Origin: a virus
DNA length: 60,401 nucleotides
Virus record (IMG/VR): IMGVR_UViG_3300027974_000040
Location: 1 to 60,401 of that record
Direction: 5' to 3' (one strand)
Each line of letters starts with the position of its first letter. Positions within the stretch are counted from its first letter, which is position 1. The notes under the pieces are model-generated. The model was given only the letters and a program-made list of their open reading frames with translations, was not told where the DNA came from and made no database searches. This document shows, in pieces, positions 29,377 through 36,372 of this stretch. Position numbers and translations under genes: made by a program.

Positions 29377-29649
29377 ATGAAGCAAACATACATTAAGTTC
29401 CCCGATGAGAGCACAGACTTGTCTCACATCATTATCCTCGCTCATTATCCACTAAATCCTGATGACGAGGAGTTTGCTAAGGGCATCATAGAACCTGTTG
29501 AGTGGGAAATCCATAGCATCTCAAACTCTGACGAGCGAGAAGTCGCCGAAGCACGGGTGGATTACTACCGAGACAGGTACGCTAATGTCCAAGTGCGGGG
29601 CTGTACTCACGGTTCGCTGTTGCGCAGTTCCCTTTCCGCCACCGTGTAA
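29377..29649 (+). CDS. Hypothetical small protein, leaderless
   Basis: 90 residues, class B leaderless. Acidic and helical. The last codons (LRSSLSATV) are encoded by motif C. Unknown function. Confidence 0.55.
   Translation: MKQTYIKFPDESTDLSHIIILAHYPLNPDDEEFAKGIIEPVEWEIHSISNSDEREVAEARVDYYRDRYANVQVRGCTHGSLLRSSLSATV
29632..29646 (+). repeat. Motif C copy overlapping gene end and promoter
   Basis: CTTTCCGCCACCGTG, ending at the stop codon of 29377-29649 and touching the TAAAAT -10 of the next gene. Confidence 0.65.
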
Positions 29650-29658
29650 AATAGAGAC
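29647..29658 (+). promoter_or_regulatory. -10 element for leaderless gene
   Basis: TAAAAT at 29647-29652, 6 nt, ATG at 29659: same -10 to start spacing as class B, but the spacer region is motif C. This would allow a motif C-binding protein to block it. Confidence 0.5.
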
Positions 29659-29772
29659 ATGGCAAATGAACCCGAACAACCAGAACAACCAGAGGCTAAG
29701 AAGCCTGAGCGTCATCGTCCTGCCTATGTCCAGCGCATTGTCAAAGTGCGCCGATGTGGTGGCTGTAAGTAA
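29659..29772 (+). CDS. 37-residue peptide with CxxC end
   Basis: MANEPEQPEQPEAKKPERHRPAYVQRIVKVRRCGGCK: Pro/Glu-rich start, basic end with CGGC. It fits a small phage regulator or zinc-binding tail, but no family is known. Supported by the TAAAAT promoter with leaderless spacing. Confidence 0.5.
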   Translation: MANEPEQPEQPEAKKPERHRPAYVQRIVKVRRCGGCK

Positions 29773-29789
29773 ATAAATCTCACTATAGG

Positions 29790-29824
29790 TTGTTACTATT
29801 AATATTAGAGTGTTCAATGAAGTT
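29790..29824 (+). promoter_or_regulatory. Class B promoter, leaderless start at 29825
   Basis: TTGTTA, 17 nt, TTCAAT, 6 nt, ATG; AATAAATCT upstream. Confidence 0.75.
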
Positions 29825-30070
29825 ATGGACAACAACGACTTGATTGATGAAACCCACGAAAGCCTAGCCGAAGCAGAGTACGACGCAGAAGGCGAAGCCT
29901 ACGGAGAGTTCGTCATGAATTGGGTGATGGGTGGCGGACTTGCCAGCGACGCACCACAAGCGTGGCGACAGTCTCTTGGTGAAGAGCCCGTCCCTTACTA
30001 TATGGATATGACACCTGAAGAACGAGAGCGAGATAATATTCGCTTTGAGATGGAGCAGGAAGGGTGGTGA
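29825..30070 (+). CDS. Acidic helical small protein, leaderless
   Basis: 81 residues from the ATG at 29825 (class B). Acidic repeats SLAEAEYDAEGEAYGEF, then Gly/Ala turn and YYMDMTPEERERDNIRFEMEQE. Unknown function. Confidence 0.6.
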   Translation: MDNNDLIDETHESLAEAEYDAEGEAYGEFVMNWVMGGGLASDAPQAWRQSLGEEPVPYYMDMTPEERERDNIRFEMEQEGW

Positions 30071-30130
30071 AGCCCCCTGCCAACTACGGATACGGGGCTC
30101 CTGCTTCTGAGTCTGTGGATAAACTCTCAA

Positions 30131-30164
30131 CCAACTACCGTAACGAGAGAACCGATACTTGGGT
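30131..30164 (+). promoter_or_regulatory. Class A promoter, leaderless start at 30165
   Basis: DnaA box 30114-30122, 8 nt, CCAAC-N17-CGATA, 7 nt, ATG. Confidence 0.8.
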
Positions 30165-30371
30165 ATGAACGACACAACTAAAAAAATCTGCCCTGCCTGT
30201 ACGGGTCATGGTGGAGTGTGGACAGGACACGGCGACGCAACGCAATGCGATGTGTGTGATGGACGGGGAAACCTACTTCTCAATGTTTGCGTTGAGTGTG
30301 AGCGAGCGTTTGACCTTGCTAATGAGATTGACCACGCCGAGTGGCTCTACGGACACGACTGCGAGGTCTAG
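30165..30371 (+). CDS. DnaJ-zinc-knuckle small protein, leaderless
   Basis: 68 residues: KICPACTGHGGVWTGHGDATQCDVCDGRGN then NVCVECERAF. The first two CxxCxGxG knuckles match the DnaJ cysteine-rich domain and the third CxxC extends it; all would bind zinc. Small stand-alone versions are common in actinophages and may bind nucleic acid or protein. Role unknown. Confidence 0.7.
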   Translation: MNDTTKKICPACTGHGGVWTGHGDATQCDVCDGRGNLLLNVCVECERAFDLANEIDHAEWLYGHDCEV

Positions 30372-30373
30372 CA

Positions 30374-30649
30374 ATGGACGCACCTGAAATCCCCGAAGGC
30401 TTACAGTTCTATTTCCCCGTGATGGCGGAGATGCGGGACGGGCAACTGCGTTTCGTCGTACAGCCTGACATAGCCATTGACTCACAGCGAACCATTTGGA
30501 ACGACAGCGAGATGGAGTGGAGCCCCGTTACAGAGGAACTAGAGCAAGCAGACCTCGCAATCTACAAAATCCTACAAGGTCTTGTGGATAACTCTGTGGA
30601 TAAACCATCAACCAACTACCGCAATACTGATACCGATACATACTTATGA
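30374..30649 (+). CDS. Small protein whose C-terminus is encoded by a promoter
   Basis: 91 residues from the ATG at 30374, 2 nt after the previous stop. The last 21 residues (LVDNSVDKPSTNYRNTDTDT and two more) are encoded by two DnaA boxes and the class A element that start the next gene. Rest is beta/helix with no recognised family. Confidence 0.55.
   Translation: MDAPEIPEGLQFYFPVMAEMRDGQLRFVVQPDIAIDSQRTIWNDSEMEWSPVTEELEQADLAIYKILQGLVDNSVDKPSTNYRNTDTDTYL
30612..30645 (+). promoter_or_regulatory. Class A promoter with two DnaA boxes, start at 30646
   Basis: DnaA boxes 30583-30591 and 30595-30603 (12 nt apart), 8 nt, CCAAC-N17-CGATA, 7 nt, ATG. It lies within the coding end of 30374-30649. 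Confidence 0.8.
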
Positions 30650-31068
30650 CCACCACCATCAACATCACATGGCATCAACCCGACGAGCGTTCGCAAGGGC
30701 GTGAAGACTCTGCTTGGTACACACACTCAGCAGACCACCACGACATCGTGGCAAGCGTCAGCAACGGCGAGCGTACAGTCTATATCTACTCCGATGGGGA
30801 GCAGAGGGCACACCTCGCATACGACCCCACCGATTGGAGCAAAGGTCACGAAGTTATCAGGTATTGCGACCAATGGGGCGATATCAAAAACGACAACGAC
30901 ATTTACGAGGCTTCCGAAAGTGGTCGCCTTGATTGGATAAACAACTCTTGGTTTGACCTATATGCCGAAGAGCAAGGTTGGAGTGACTGCGTACAGCACA
31001 CTCTCACCGAGGCTATTGCGTCAGCAACAGAACTGCTTGCCGACGACGAGTATTGGGAGACAGTATGA
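30646..31068 (+). CDS. Hypothetical protein, leaderless
   Basis: 140 residues. Trp/His/Asp-rich (WYTHSADHHDIVASVSNGERTVYIYSDGE); ends acidic. Its stop overlaps the next start (ATGA). Unknown family. Confidence 0.6.
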   Translation: MTTTINITWHQPDERSQGREDSAWYTHSADHHDIVASVSNGERTVYIYSDGEQRAHLAYDPTDWSKGHEVIRYCDQWGDIKNDNDIYEASESGRLDWINNSWFDLYAEEQGWSDCVQHTLTEAIASATELLADDEYWETV

Positions 31069-31310
31069 GTACGCCACTAGACAGAGCCGACAAAGTAATG
31101 GAATACTTCCGCAACCTGAGTTGGGAAGCGGACGGATACGGGACTCCTGATGGCGACCCCCGCAATAGCGAGGAACTACTCATTGACCTTATCTGCGACC
31201 TCTACCATTGGGCGTGGGAAGTGGACGAGGACTTTGAGAACTGCGTCGCCGTCGCAATCAAAAATGGCAGAACCCAACGAGCCGTCATCGCCTTCAGTAA
31301 GGGTGAATAA
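31065..31310 (+). CDS. Hypothetical small protein
   Basis: 81 residues from the ATG at 31065 (ATGA overlap). Helical with DLICDLYHWAWEVDEDFENCVA. Unknown function. Confidence 0.55.
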   Translation: MSTPLDRADKVMEYFRNLSWEADGYGTPDGDPRNSEELLIDLICDLYHWAWEVDEDFENCVAVAIKNGRTQRAVIAFSKGE

Positions 31311-31318
31311 AAAGTGAC

Positions 31319-31352
31319 CCAACTAAAGAAATCACGAAACCGATAGGGATAT
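31319..31352 (+). promoter_or_regulatory. Class A promoter without DnaA box, start at 31353
   Basis: CCAAC-N17-CGATA, 7 nt, ATG; GAATAAAAAGTGA flank. Confidence 0.8.
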
Positions 31353-31709
31353 ATGACAACAGCAATCATCATCACAGAGAACTCAGTAACCGCAAAGACC
31401 TTTGATGTGGGCGTGACCCATAGCGAAATCCACGAAATGGTGGGCGGTTGGTTTGACTGCGTTCGTAGCGAGACCATTATTGGCTATGTCCACGACACGG
31501 GTCTTATTGACGGACTCCCCGTTAATCCCATCGCTACCGCTTTGTTCGGGCGTATCCTCTGCGGAACTTGCGTCGTGTTTGGCGCAATGAACGAGAACGG
31601 GGAATACGACGGTGATGACCACGATGTTCCTGCTCATGACCTAGAAATCATCTCGCACCACTACGGTGTCTTGCGTATGGTGGCAGAGGCGGTTAGAGAC
31701 AGAGGCTAG
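31353..31709 (+). CDS. DUF3846-like protein, leaderless
   Basis: 118 residues: HEMVGGWFDCVRSETIIGYVHDTGLIDGLPVNPIATALFGRILCGTCVVFGAMNENG follows the DUF3846 pattern ('l...VgG.ie.v.......l.v.e.g...glp.N..At.l......i.G.vvv.g..'). The family occurs on phages and plasmids with no known activity. Confidence 0.7.
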   Translation: MTTAIIITENSVTAKTFDVGVTHSEIHEMVGGWFDCVRSETIIGYVHDTGLIDGLPVNPIATALFGRILCGTCVVFGAMNENGEYDGDDHDVPAHDLEIISHHYGVLRMVAEAVRDRG

Positions 31710-31743
31710 TGTTATTGTCTGTATCACTATCAAGGAGTAACTT

Positions 31744-31839
31744 ATGTCCGTGACACTTAACTTTGACTCTATTTTCTTATGTTTCGCTCTCGCTCTTGGA
31801 GTGGGGGGAATGTTCGCTATTAAGTATTGGAAGCGGTAG
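31744..31839 (+). CDS. 31-residue single-span membrane peptide
   Basis: MSVTLNFDS, then a hydrophobic helix (IFLCFALALGVGGMFAI), then KYWKR. CAAGGAGTAACTT is a clean ribosome-binding site. The stop overlaps the next gene's GTG start (TAGTG). Unknown function. Confidence 0.55.
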   Translation: MSVTLNFDSIFLCFALALGVGGMFAIKYWKR

Positions 31840-32177
31840 TGGAGTTTAATCCATTTCGCTATAAAGACGCATCAACCGAATACGACACAATGCCGAAAGG
31901 GGCAACCGTGATTACTAGAGCAATCATTGAAGAACAACTACAGGAAATGGGAGAGACCCCACTTCTCATGGACGGTTTTGATGAAGCCTGTATTGGCTAC
32001 TCGCAACGCATCAACGAACCACTCCTCGCCGTCTATTCATACGACAAGATGGTTGAGGTACTCATGAAGCGGGACGGCATGGACGACGAGACAGCGATGG
32101 AATACATTGACTTCAACTGCGTAGGTGCGTACATGGGAGAGACAACTCCCATTATCGTCATGCCCTTCTACACATGA
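31839..32177 (+). CDS. Hypothetical protein
   Basis: 112 residues with a GTG start at 31839 (TAGTG overlap); ATG at 31890 is an alternative. Acidic and helical with YDKMVEVLMKRDGMDDETAMEYIDFNCVGAYMGE, a pattern seen in phage proteins of unknown role ('...me.ia.e.id.n...ayvG..TPi'). Unknown function. Confidence 0.6.
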   Translation: MEFNPFRYKDASTEYDTMPKGATVITRAIIEEQLQEMGETPLLMDGFDEACIGYSQRINEPLLAVYSYDKMVEVLMKRDGMDDETAMEYIDFNCVGAYMGETTPIIVMPFYT

Positions 32178-32443
32178 CCTTAGCGACGGTACTCAGCGGT
32201 GGTCGGGCGTTGCCGTTCAACCCGTACCCGATTGTCGTTCGGCAGTCCCGTTATGGGGGCGCATACGAAGATGGTGCTTGGTTCGCTATTGCTAACTGTC
32301 ACGAAATACCCGAAGAGGCAATATCCGAGGACTCCGAGTGTCAAGAGTTTTGGTTGAGTGAAAAAGCGCAGTTCATTGGGCGCGGGGCTACGCCGAACGA
32401 CGCAGTCATAGACCTCGTCAGCCGTAACTCAAATAAACTTTGA
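32174..32443 (+). CDS. Hypothetical small protein
   Basis: 89 residues, ATGA overlap. Beta-rich opening (PYPIVVRQSRYGGAYEDGAWFAI) and a GATPNDAVIDLV end, like HicB-type or 'YGG..E.G.w.A......p.....D..eF' small mobile-element proteins. HicB identity is not claimed. Confidence 0.55.
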   Translation: MTLATVLSGGRALPFNPYPIVVRQSRYGGAYEDGAWFAIANCHEIPEEAISEDSECQEFWLSEKAQFIGRGATPNDAVIDLVSRNSNKL

Positions 32444-32444
32444 C

Positions 32445-32478
32445 CCAACTAATGAAATACCCGAACCGATAGGTAGGT
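32445..32478 (+). promoter_or_regulatory. Class A promoter without DnaA box, start at 32479
   Basis: CCAAC-N17-CGATA, 7 nt, ATG; AATAAACTTTGA flank. Confidence 0.8.
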
Positions 32479-32883
32479 ATGAGCAACTACGACGCATGGT
32501 TAGAACAACCCTTCCAAGACAGTATCCAACACGGAGAGGAACTAGAAGCCTTAGAGGACGAATACCTAGAGTCCGCTGAGTACGAGGAGAACTTTGAGGC
32601 TTGGCAACGAGATTGCCTGCCTGCCATTCAGGCTCGCCCTAATGGTATGCCTTTCATGGGTTCGGTAACGGACGCTTACCTCACTTCGCCTGAGTATTCA
32701 CAAGACTTGGACGCCTGGTTTGAGTCTTTGGTAGAAAACGAACCTTGGGCTCTTTACGAGGAGCACGACATTAAACTGTGGCACAGCGGTATTGGCTGGC
32801 GTTTCCTTCATCGGGTTCGGCGGTTCTTTAGTCGGCTGACAAACCTTCCCTTCTATCTAGTCAGGAGTAGGGAATGGCGTTGA
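32479..32883 (+). CDS. Acidic hypothetical protein, leaderless
   Basis: 134 residues, with a repeated layout: 'YDAWLEQPF ... YLESAEYEENFEAW' and 'YLTSPEYSQDLDAWF', so the two halves may be an internal duplication. The basic end (RFLHRVRRFFSRL) overlaps the next gene. Unknown function. Confidence 0.6.
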   Translation: MSNYDAWLEQPFQDSIQHGEELEALEDEYLESAEYEENFEAWQRDCLPAIQARPNGMPFMGSVTDAYLTSPEYSQDLDAWFESLVENEPWALYEEHDIKLWHSGIGWRFLHRVRRFFSRLTNLPFYLVRSREWR

Positions 32884-33053
32884 GCCTTGACTTGCTTATC
32901 CTTCGTTCCGTCAATGAACACGGGTGGTCACGCAAGTTTGCCACCGAATACATAATGGGCAAGCACATACACGGACTTAGTCACGACAGGGCGTATGCTC
33001 ATGCTATGAAGTCCCCTTATGTCAGGACATCAGAGAAACCGAGAAGCACATGA
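32874..33053 (+). CDS. Hypothetical small protein, paralogue of 42941
   Basis: 59 residues: WSRKFATEYIMGKHIHGLSHDRAYAHAMKSP. The 'L.G.SHDRA...AM..P' block recurs at 42941 in the same order. GTAGGG precedes the ATG; it overlaps the previous gene by 10 nt and the next by 4 nt. Unknown function. Confidence 0.6.
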   Translation: MALSLDLLILRSVNEHGWSRKFATEYIMGKHIHGLSHDRAYAHAMKSPYVRTSEKPRST

Positions 33054-33346
33054 AGCCCACAGGGACACTCAAAAAAGGCGCAAAGCCAACAGCAACCTTC
33101 GCCCTTCCTAATGGCGTTGAGGTCGTAGCCTTTCCGCAGAGCCCCGAGTTTTGTGTTCTGTCGCAATGGGAAACCGATGGTCGTTGTTATCGCTCTTACG
33201 CAACTAAGAAAGAAGCAATGGAACGAGTGTCCACCGTGCGGGGCTTGGTAGAACGCAACCGTCCGCAGTTCCCTAAGGGCTACACCTTGTATGTTATGGA
33301 GTTGGGCTCGGACTCCTACAAATGTATTGGCGACTACAAACTCTAG
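33050..33346 (+). CDS. Hypothetical small protein
   Basis: 98 residues, ATGA overlap. A strand-rich start (FALPNGVEVVAFPQSPEFCVLSQW) and a basic helix (TKKEAMERVSTVRGLVERN). It converges on the reverse gene with a 4-nt overlap. Unknown function. Confidence 0.55.
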   Translation: MKPTGTLKKGAKPTATFALPNGVEVVAFPQSPEFCVLSQWETDGRCYRSYATKKEAMERVSTVRGLVERNRPQFPKGYTLYVMELGSDSYKCIGDYKL

Positions 33347-33633
33347 TTATTCAACTGCGACGAACAAGTGTTCTGCTTGTCAGCAAACTTGTATGCTTCT
33401 CGCAAAGTGGAAAACTGCTGGAACTTACCTACGGTTTTAATTCTTCCTGTTTCCCAATCAATCACACGAACCGAGTAACAACGAACTCCCGAGGGGCCCC
33501 GCTCTGAGGTTGTGAAGTGAAACCCGTGAGTAGTCCTGTAAACCTTGCTGTTAAAGAAGTTGATTGTTTCCACATCAAAGAAGTGTTCATCTGCCTCTAT
33601 GTTGCGTTTTTTAATTTCTTTGATTGTCGGCAT
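33343..33633 (-). CDS. Conserved phage small protein ('HFF-E-FF' type)
   Basis: 96 residues: EIKKRNIEADEHFFDVETINFFNSKVY ... CYSVRVIDWETGRIKTVGKFQQFSTLREAYKFA. The same order (HFF....m.FF.s........F..se........y.vr..d..tg.i.tvg.F......a...A) occurs in small proteins on many actinophages and plasmids. Function unknown. It is a lone reverse gene. Confidence 0.65.
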   Translation of the reverse strand: MPTIKEIKKRNIEADEHFFDVETINFFNSKVYRTTHGFHFTTSERGPSGVRCYSVRVIDWETGRIKTVGKFQQFSTLREAYKFADKQNTCSSQLNN

Positions 33634-33653
33634 GGAATGTAACTTTATAGTTC

Positions 33654-33668
33654 CTTTCCGCCACCGTC
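33654..33668 (+). repeat. Motif C copy
   Basis: Exact CTTTCCGCCACCGTC followed by AAGCGTTGCG, then ccggggcttccccc, about 20 nt upstream of the reverse gene start. Confidence 0.7.
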
Positions 33669-33777
33669 AAGCGTTGCGTTATGAAGCCGGGGCTTCCCCC
33701 GTGCGTACACGCATCGTGAAATGTATGGCGTACTTATTGAAATCATCCTGTGGATAAATCTGTGGATAAACATTGAG

Positions 33778-33811
33778 ACAACTAACGCAATCGCCTAACC
33801 GATACTCAGAT
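33778..33811 (+). promoter_or_regulatory. Class A promoter with two DnaA boxes and no ORF
   Basis: DnaA boxes 33749-33757 and 33761-33769, 8 nt, ACAAC-N17-CGATA. The start position is G of GTAGCC, with no ORF following. Confidence 0.7.
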
Positions 33812-34045
33812 GTAGCCCACCAGCAACATCGGGGGGCGGACATAGCACCGCAAGCCTCTGAAGGTTACGACCGCCTCTGAGTATGCGATACTGGCTCTAC
33901 CTGTCCTAGGCGGTGTACCCAGTCCCTCCATCACTCACGCCACCCTCTGCCCGACACGCACCCGCAAGGACTATGAACGCCTCGGCTCTCTATCTAGATG
34001 GAGAGCAACCGATGGAGAGTCGCCCTCTCGTTGGTGGGCTTCTCT
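33812..34045 (+). ncRNA. Candidate non-coding RNA downstream of class A
   Basis: A 230-nt stretch with no sensible frame begins at the predicted start of a class A promoter. It can fold two good hairpins near the 3' end: GCTCTC...GAGAGC with an inner ATCTAGAT (33985-34006), and GAGAG-TCGCC-CTCTC (34016-34030). No known RNA family is recognised. The next class A promoter begins right after it. Confidence 0.4.
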
Positions 34046-34067
34046 ATTCCTGTGGATAAACTTTGAC

Positions 34068-34101
34068 CCAACTAAGGAAATCACCGAACCGATAGATGAA
34101 T
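34068..34101 (+). promoter_or_regulatory. Class A promoter, leaderless start at 34102
   Basis: DnaA box 34051-34059, 8 nt, CCAAC-N17-CGATA, 7 nt, ATG. Confidence 0.8.
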
Positions 34102-34362
34102 ATGACAAACAACTTGAAAATCGCACAGCAGGCATATCAGCGTGGCTACGAAATAGGTACAGCCGACGCAGTCGTTGGAATGTTCACGCTTGAGGACACC
34201 GAGCCTTGGGATTATGTTTCCGACCTATGGCTCATTGCCGTTGTGTTCGGGGACAATGACAACCCCAACAGCGACGAAAAAGTCAAGGCTGGACTCATTG
34301 CAATGTTTGAGAATGGCTACACACAGGGCTACGACGAAATAGCAGGAATGGTGACCAAGTGA
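34102..34362 (+). CDS. Hypothetical small protein, leaderless
   Basis: 86 residues from the ATG at 34102 (an ATG two codons earlier lies inside the promoter). Helical, Gly-rich (AQQAYQRGYEIGTADAVVGMF). Unknown function. Confidence 0.6.
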   Translation: MTNNLKIAQQAYQRGYEIGTADAVVGMFTLEDTEPWDYVSDLWLIAVVFGDNDNPNSDEKVKAGLIAMFENGYTQGYDEIAGMVTK

Positions 34363-34667
34363 ACACTCTCCCCAATGGCGTGTACGGCATCGTTGATGTC
34401 AAGACTGACCCCGTGTACGGGGCTGTCGGCGTTATGGCATTTTTGACTTATAGGTTCAGTTGGTTCAGTCCGCAGTTTTATCTGAACACGGGTCTTAACT
34501 CCGTTTGCGTTGAGCCAATCCGCAATAGGTGGCGCAATGGTGGGGCACCTCGCTATGTTCGCTTCGTGGGGACAGACAAGGTGTACCGATACAGAGGTTT
34601 AAGTGGGCTGTGGTACGGGCGTTCTCGCTCACTACTCATTCCCGTGACACACCCCTCAATGCGATGA
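34359..34667 (+). CDS. Hypothetical basic protein
   Basis: 102 residues, GTG start with GTGA overlap. Beta-rich; basic, aromatic end (RFVGTDKVYRYRGLSGLWYGRSRSLL). Unknown function. Confidence 0.5.
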   Translation: MNTLPNGVYGIVDVKTDPVYGAVGVMAFLTYRFSWFSPQFYLNTGLNSVCVEPIRNRWRNGGAPRYVRFVGTDKVYRYRGLSGLWYGRSRSLLIPVTHPSMR

Positions 34668-34852
34668 CATTCGCTGACTTCCTCAACGCCGTTCACCAGC
34701 GTTACCAAGAGTGCGGGGCTCACATTCCGTTCTCTGAGTGCTTCGTGATGGAACTCAAAGAACTCCGACCTGAGTTATTGCCTAAGCAACGGGTGAATAG
34801 GCGAGTCAGAGTAACTGAAAAGGACTTTGCTTACATACGCAAGGCGTGGTGA
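34664..34852 (+). CDS. Hypothetical small protein
   Basis: 62 residues from the ATG at 34664 (ATGA overlap). Helical start (TFADFLNAVHQRYQECGA) and basic end (RRVRVTEKDFAYIRKAW). Unknown function. Confidence 0.5.
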   Translation: MTFADFLNAVHQRYQECGAHIPFSECFVMELKELRPELLPKQRVNRRVRVTEKDFAYIRKAW

Positions 34853-34865
34853 CTAGCCCCGTTTT

Positions 34866-35093
34866 TTACCACCAAGAGTCAGGATTGCCGTTCGGGTCAT
34901 TTAGTTTGATTATCGCAACGCTGAAGTGTTGCTGTGACACCCACGAACGAACATCGTCAAGAGTGGCGAACGGACCCCAGTAAACAGTCGGACCCATTCG
35001 TGTCCGCATAGCCATAAATGGACCTTTGTTGAACTCTTCCATTTCCTCGGGGCTAGGAACGCCGTCAATAAAGACGCTGGCATTGTCATTCAT
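34866..35093 (-). CDS. Hypothetical small protein
   Basis: 75 residues from the ATG at 35093, which overlaps the stop of the upstream gene; the longer frame up to 35183 would run through that gene. Contains DNASVFIDGVPSPEEMEEFNKGPFMAMRTRMGPTVYWGPFATLDDV. Unknown function. Confidence 0.55.
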   Translation of the reverse strand: MNDNASVFIDGVPSPEEMEEFNKGPFMAMRTRMGPTVYWGPFATLDDVRSWVSQQHFSVAIIKLNDPNGNPDSWW

Positions 35094-35262
35094 CATCGCC
35101 GTAATCACATTCCTGCCCGTCGCACGAACCAAAGTTTTTACAGAACGACTCGTAGTTGAGACACTCAGGGTCACGACTTTCATTCACGACAACAACTTCG
35201 GAGTCCCGACTTCCACGACTCTTGCCGATTTTGTAGGCGACGATGTTAGAAATGATGCCCAT
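35086..35262 (-). CDS. Small cysteine-rich protein
   Basis: 58 residues: GIISNIVAYKIGKSRGSRDSEVVVVNESRDPECLNYESFCKNFGSCDGQECDYGDD. Four cysteines in 25 residues suggest a zinc or cluster site. The 'MGI..n...YkiGk....' opening with a later 'DPEC.ny..FC...GsC.g..C.Y' is typical of small phage/plasmid proteins. Couples to both neighbours. Confidence 0.55.
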   Translation of the reverse strand: MGIISNIVAYKIGKSRGSRDSEVVVVNESRDPECLNYESFCKNFGSCDGQECDYGDDE

Positions 35263-35468
35263 TACTTCTCCTGCTCAGGTTTGGGGCAACTTCCGATGTG
35301 ATAGTTACCCTTGCCACGAACCCAAGTAAAGGTTTCGCCCTCAGCAATGAGCCTATCGCAACGGCGACATTTAGTGCCACCATCGCTAACGAACGCCTTA
35401 ATGCCCGAGCGGTTAAAGTTGTTTATGTTGGCTACTTTGCCAACTTCGGGATAGATAAACTCTGTCAT
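35262..35468 (-). CDS. Small zinc-finger protein, leaderless
   Basis: 68 residues from the ATG at 35468 (class A, DnaA box). CRRCDRLIAEGETFTWVRGKGNYHIGSC is a C-x2-C ... H-x3-C zinc finger, similar in layout to the one at 58919. Unknown function. Confidence 0.65.
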   Translation of the reverse strand: MTEFIYPEVGKVANINNFNRSGIKAFVSDGGTKCRRCDRLIAEGETFTWVRGKGNYHIGSCPKPEQEK

Positions 35469-35502
35469 ACTCACTTATCGGTTCGGGAGTTTTATTAGTT
35501 GT
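35469..35502 (-). promoter_or_regulatory. Class A promoter, leaderless start at 35468
   Basis: DnaA box 35511-35519 at 8 nt, ACAAC-N17-CGATA, 7 nt, ATG. Divergent from the next class A copy. Confidence 0.8.
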
Positions 35503-35539
35503 CTCAGAACTTATCCACACCTTGTGGATAAACAAACAC

Positions 35540-35573
35540 GCAACTAACGAGATACCCATACCGATACATAGAT
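35540..35573 (+). promoter_or_regulatory. Class A promoter, leaderless start at 35574
   Basis: DnaA box 35523-35531, 8 nt, GCAAC-N17-CGATA, 7 nt, ATG. Back-to-back with the reverse copy; only 3 nt separate the two DnaA boxes. Confidence 0.8.
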
Positions 35574-35780
35574 ATGACCACCACCTACGCCGAGCGCACA
35601 ACGCAGGCAATGACCATTTCCGAACTCATCAGCGCAATCGCTGGAGTCCAAGCCCTCATCTCTGCTGGAGTTGAGTCACCGTTCTGCCCTTTCGTCACCA
35701 ACGAAAACTTGGGCATAGCGTACGCCAGACTCAGCGAGACAATGGCTCGTATGGCTAGTCGTATGGCTAACGAACTCTGA
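35574..35780 (+). CDS. Small helical protein, leaderless
   Basis: 68 residues: MTISELISAIAGVQALISAG ... LSETMARMASRMANEL, almost all helix. Unknown function. A row of hairpins follows. Confidence 0.6.
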   Translation: MTTTYAERTTQAMTISELISAIAGVQALISAGVESPFCPFVTNENLGIAYARLSETMARMASRMANEL

Positions 35781-35793
35781 GTCACGGGCTAGG

Positions 35794-35905
35794 GGGTGGG
35801 GCGCAAGCCCTGCCCTAAGACATCTCCCCCGACAACCTTCACCTAATCCCTGTTATGTCGGGGAGACGGCACCCTCACACCCTCGACTTGGTGTGGGGGT
35901 GCTTC
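35794..35905 (+). terminator. Cluster of three strong hairpins
   Basis: GGGTGGGGC-GCAA-GCCCTGCCC (35794-35815), TCTCCCCCGACA...TGTCGGGGAGA (35823-35866) and GCACCCTCACACC...GGTGTGGGGGTGC (35869-35902) followed by TTCGCTTT. Three in a row without a gene suggest a terminator plus a structured RNA end. Confidence 0.6.
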
Positions 35906-35954
35906 GCTTTATCCCCGTAAATGCTACTGTGACGGCGGGACCTCGGAGAACTCA

Positions 35955-36320
35955 ATGGCTGTCTATAACATCAACATAACCTTCACCACAGATGACGACG
36001 CAACTGACTTGGAACTCGGCGACTTGACCATTGGTATAGCGGACATACTCAACTGCCCGCAGGTTGAGAGCCCCGATGGTGAGTGGGTTACAGCCGATTA
36101 CGAGATTGACTCTTTTGTCTTGGACTTATACGAGGATAGCGGTGACCGTGTGTGGCGACATACGCTGAACCCACACAGATTATTGGAGATGGTTCACCAA
36201 CAAAACCTTCCTCATTGGAATGACTCTTTGCCAGAAAACGAAGAGCGGTCACGCTCGGATGCGGGACTCGGGTGGCTCAACCGACTGTTCGGGCATAAGA
36301 ATAAAAAGTCGCCCAACTAA
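35955..36320 (+). CDS. Hypothetical protein
   Basis: 121 residues behind CTCGGAGAACTCA. Acidic and beta-rich first half (INITFTTDDDATDLELGDLTI), then helical, basic tail. The end (KKSPN) is encoded by the next class A element. Promoter not obvious. Confidence 0.6.
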   Translation: MAVYNINITFTTDDDATDLELGDLTIGIADILNCPQVESPDGEWVTADYEIDSFVLDLYEDSGDRVWRHTLNPHRLLEMVHQQNLPHWNDSLPENEERSRSDAGLGWLNRLFGHKNKKSPN

Positions 36321-36346
36321 CGAAACTCCCATACCGATAGATAGGT
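36313..36346 (+). promoter_or_regulatory. Class A promoter with leader
   Basis: CCAAC-N17-CGATA, no DnaA box (AATAAAAAGTCG flank). Predicted start at 36347, then 26 nt with GAGAGGGAG before the ATG at 36373: one of the few class A copies with a leader. Confidence 0.7.
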
Positions 36347-36372
36347 ACACCTACAGAGAGGGAGTACCTATC

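Noticed and set aside
33800-34050. A tRNA in the non-coding stretch
   Set aside because: Hairpins are present but no cloverleaf with T-arm GTTCRA could be formed.
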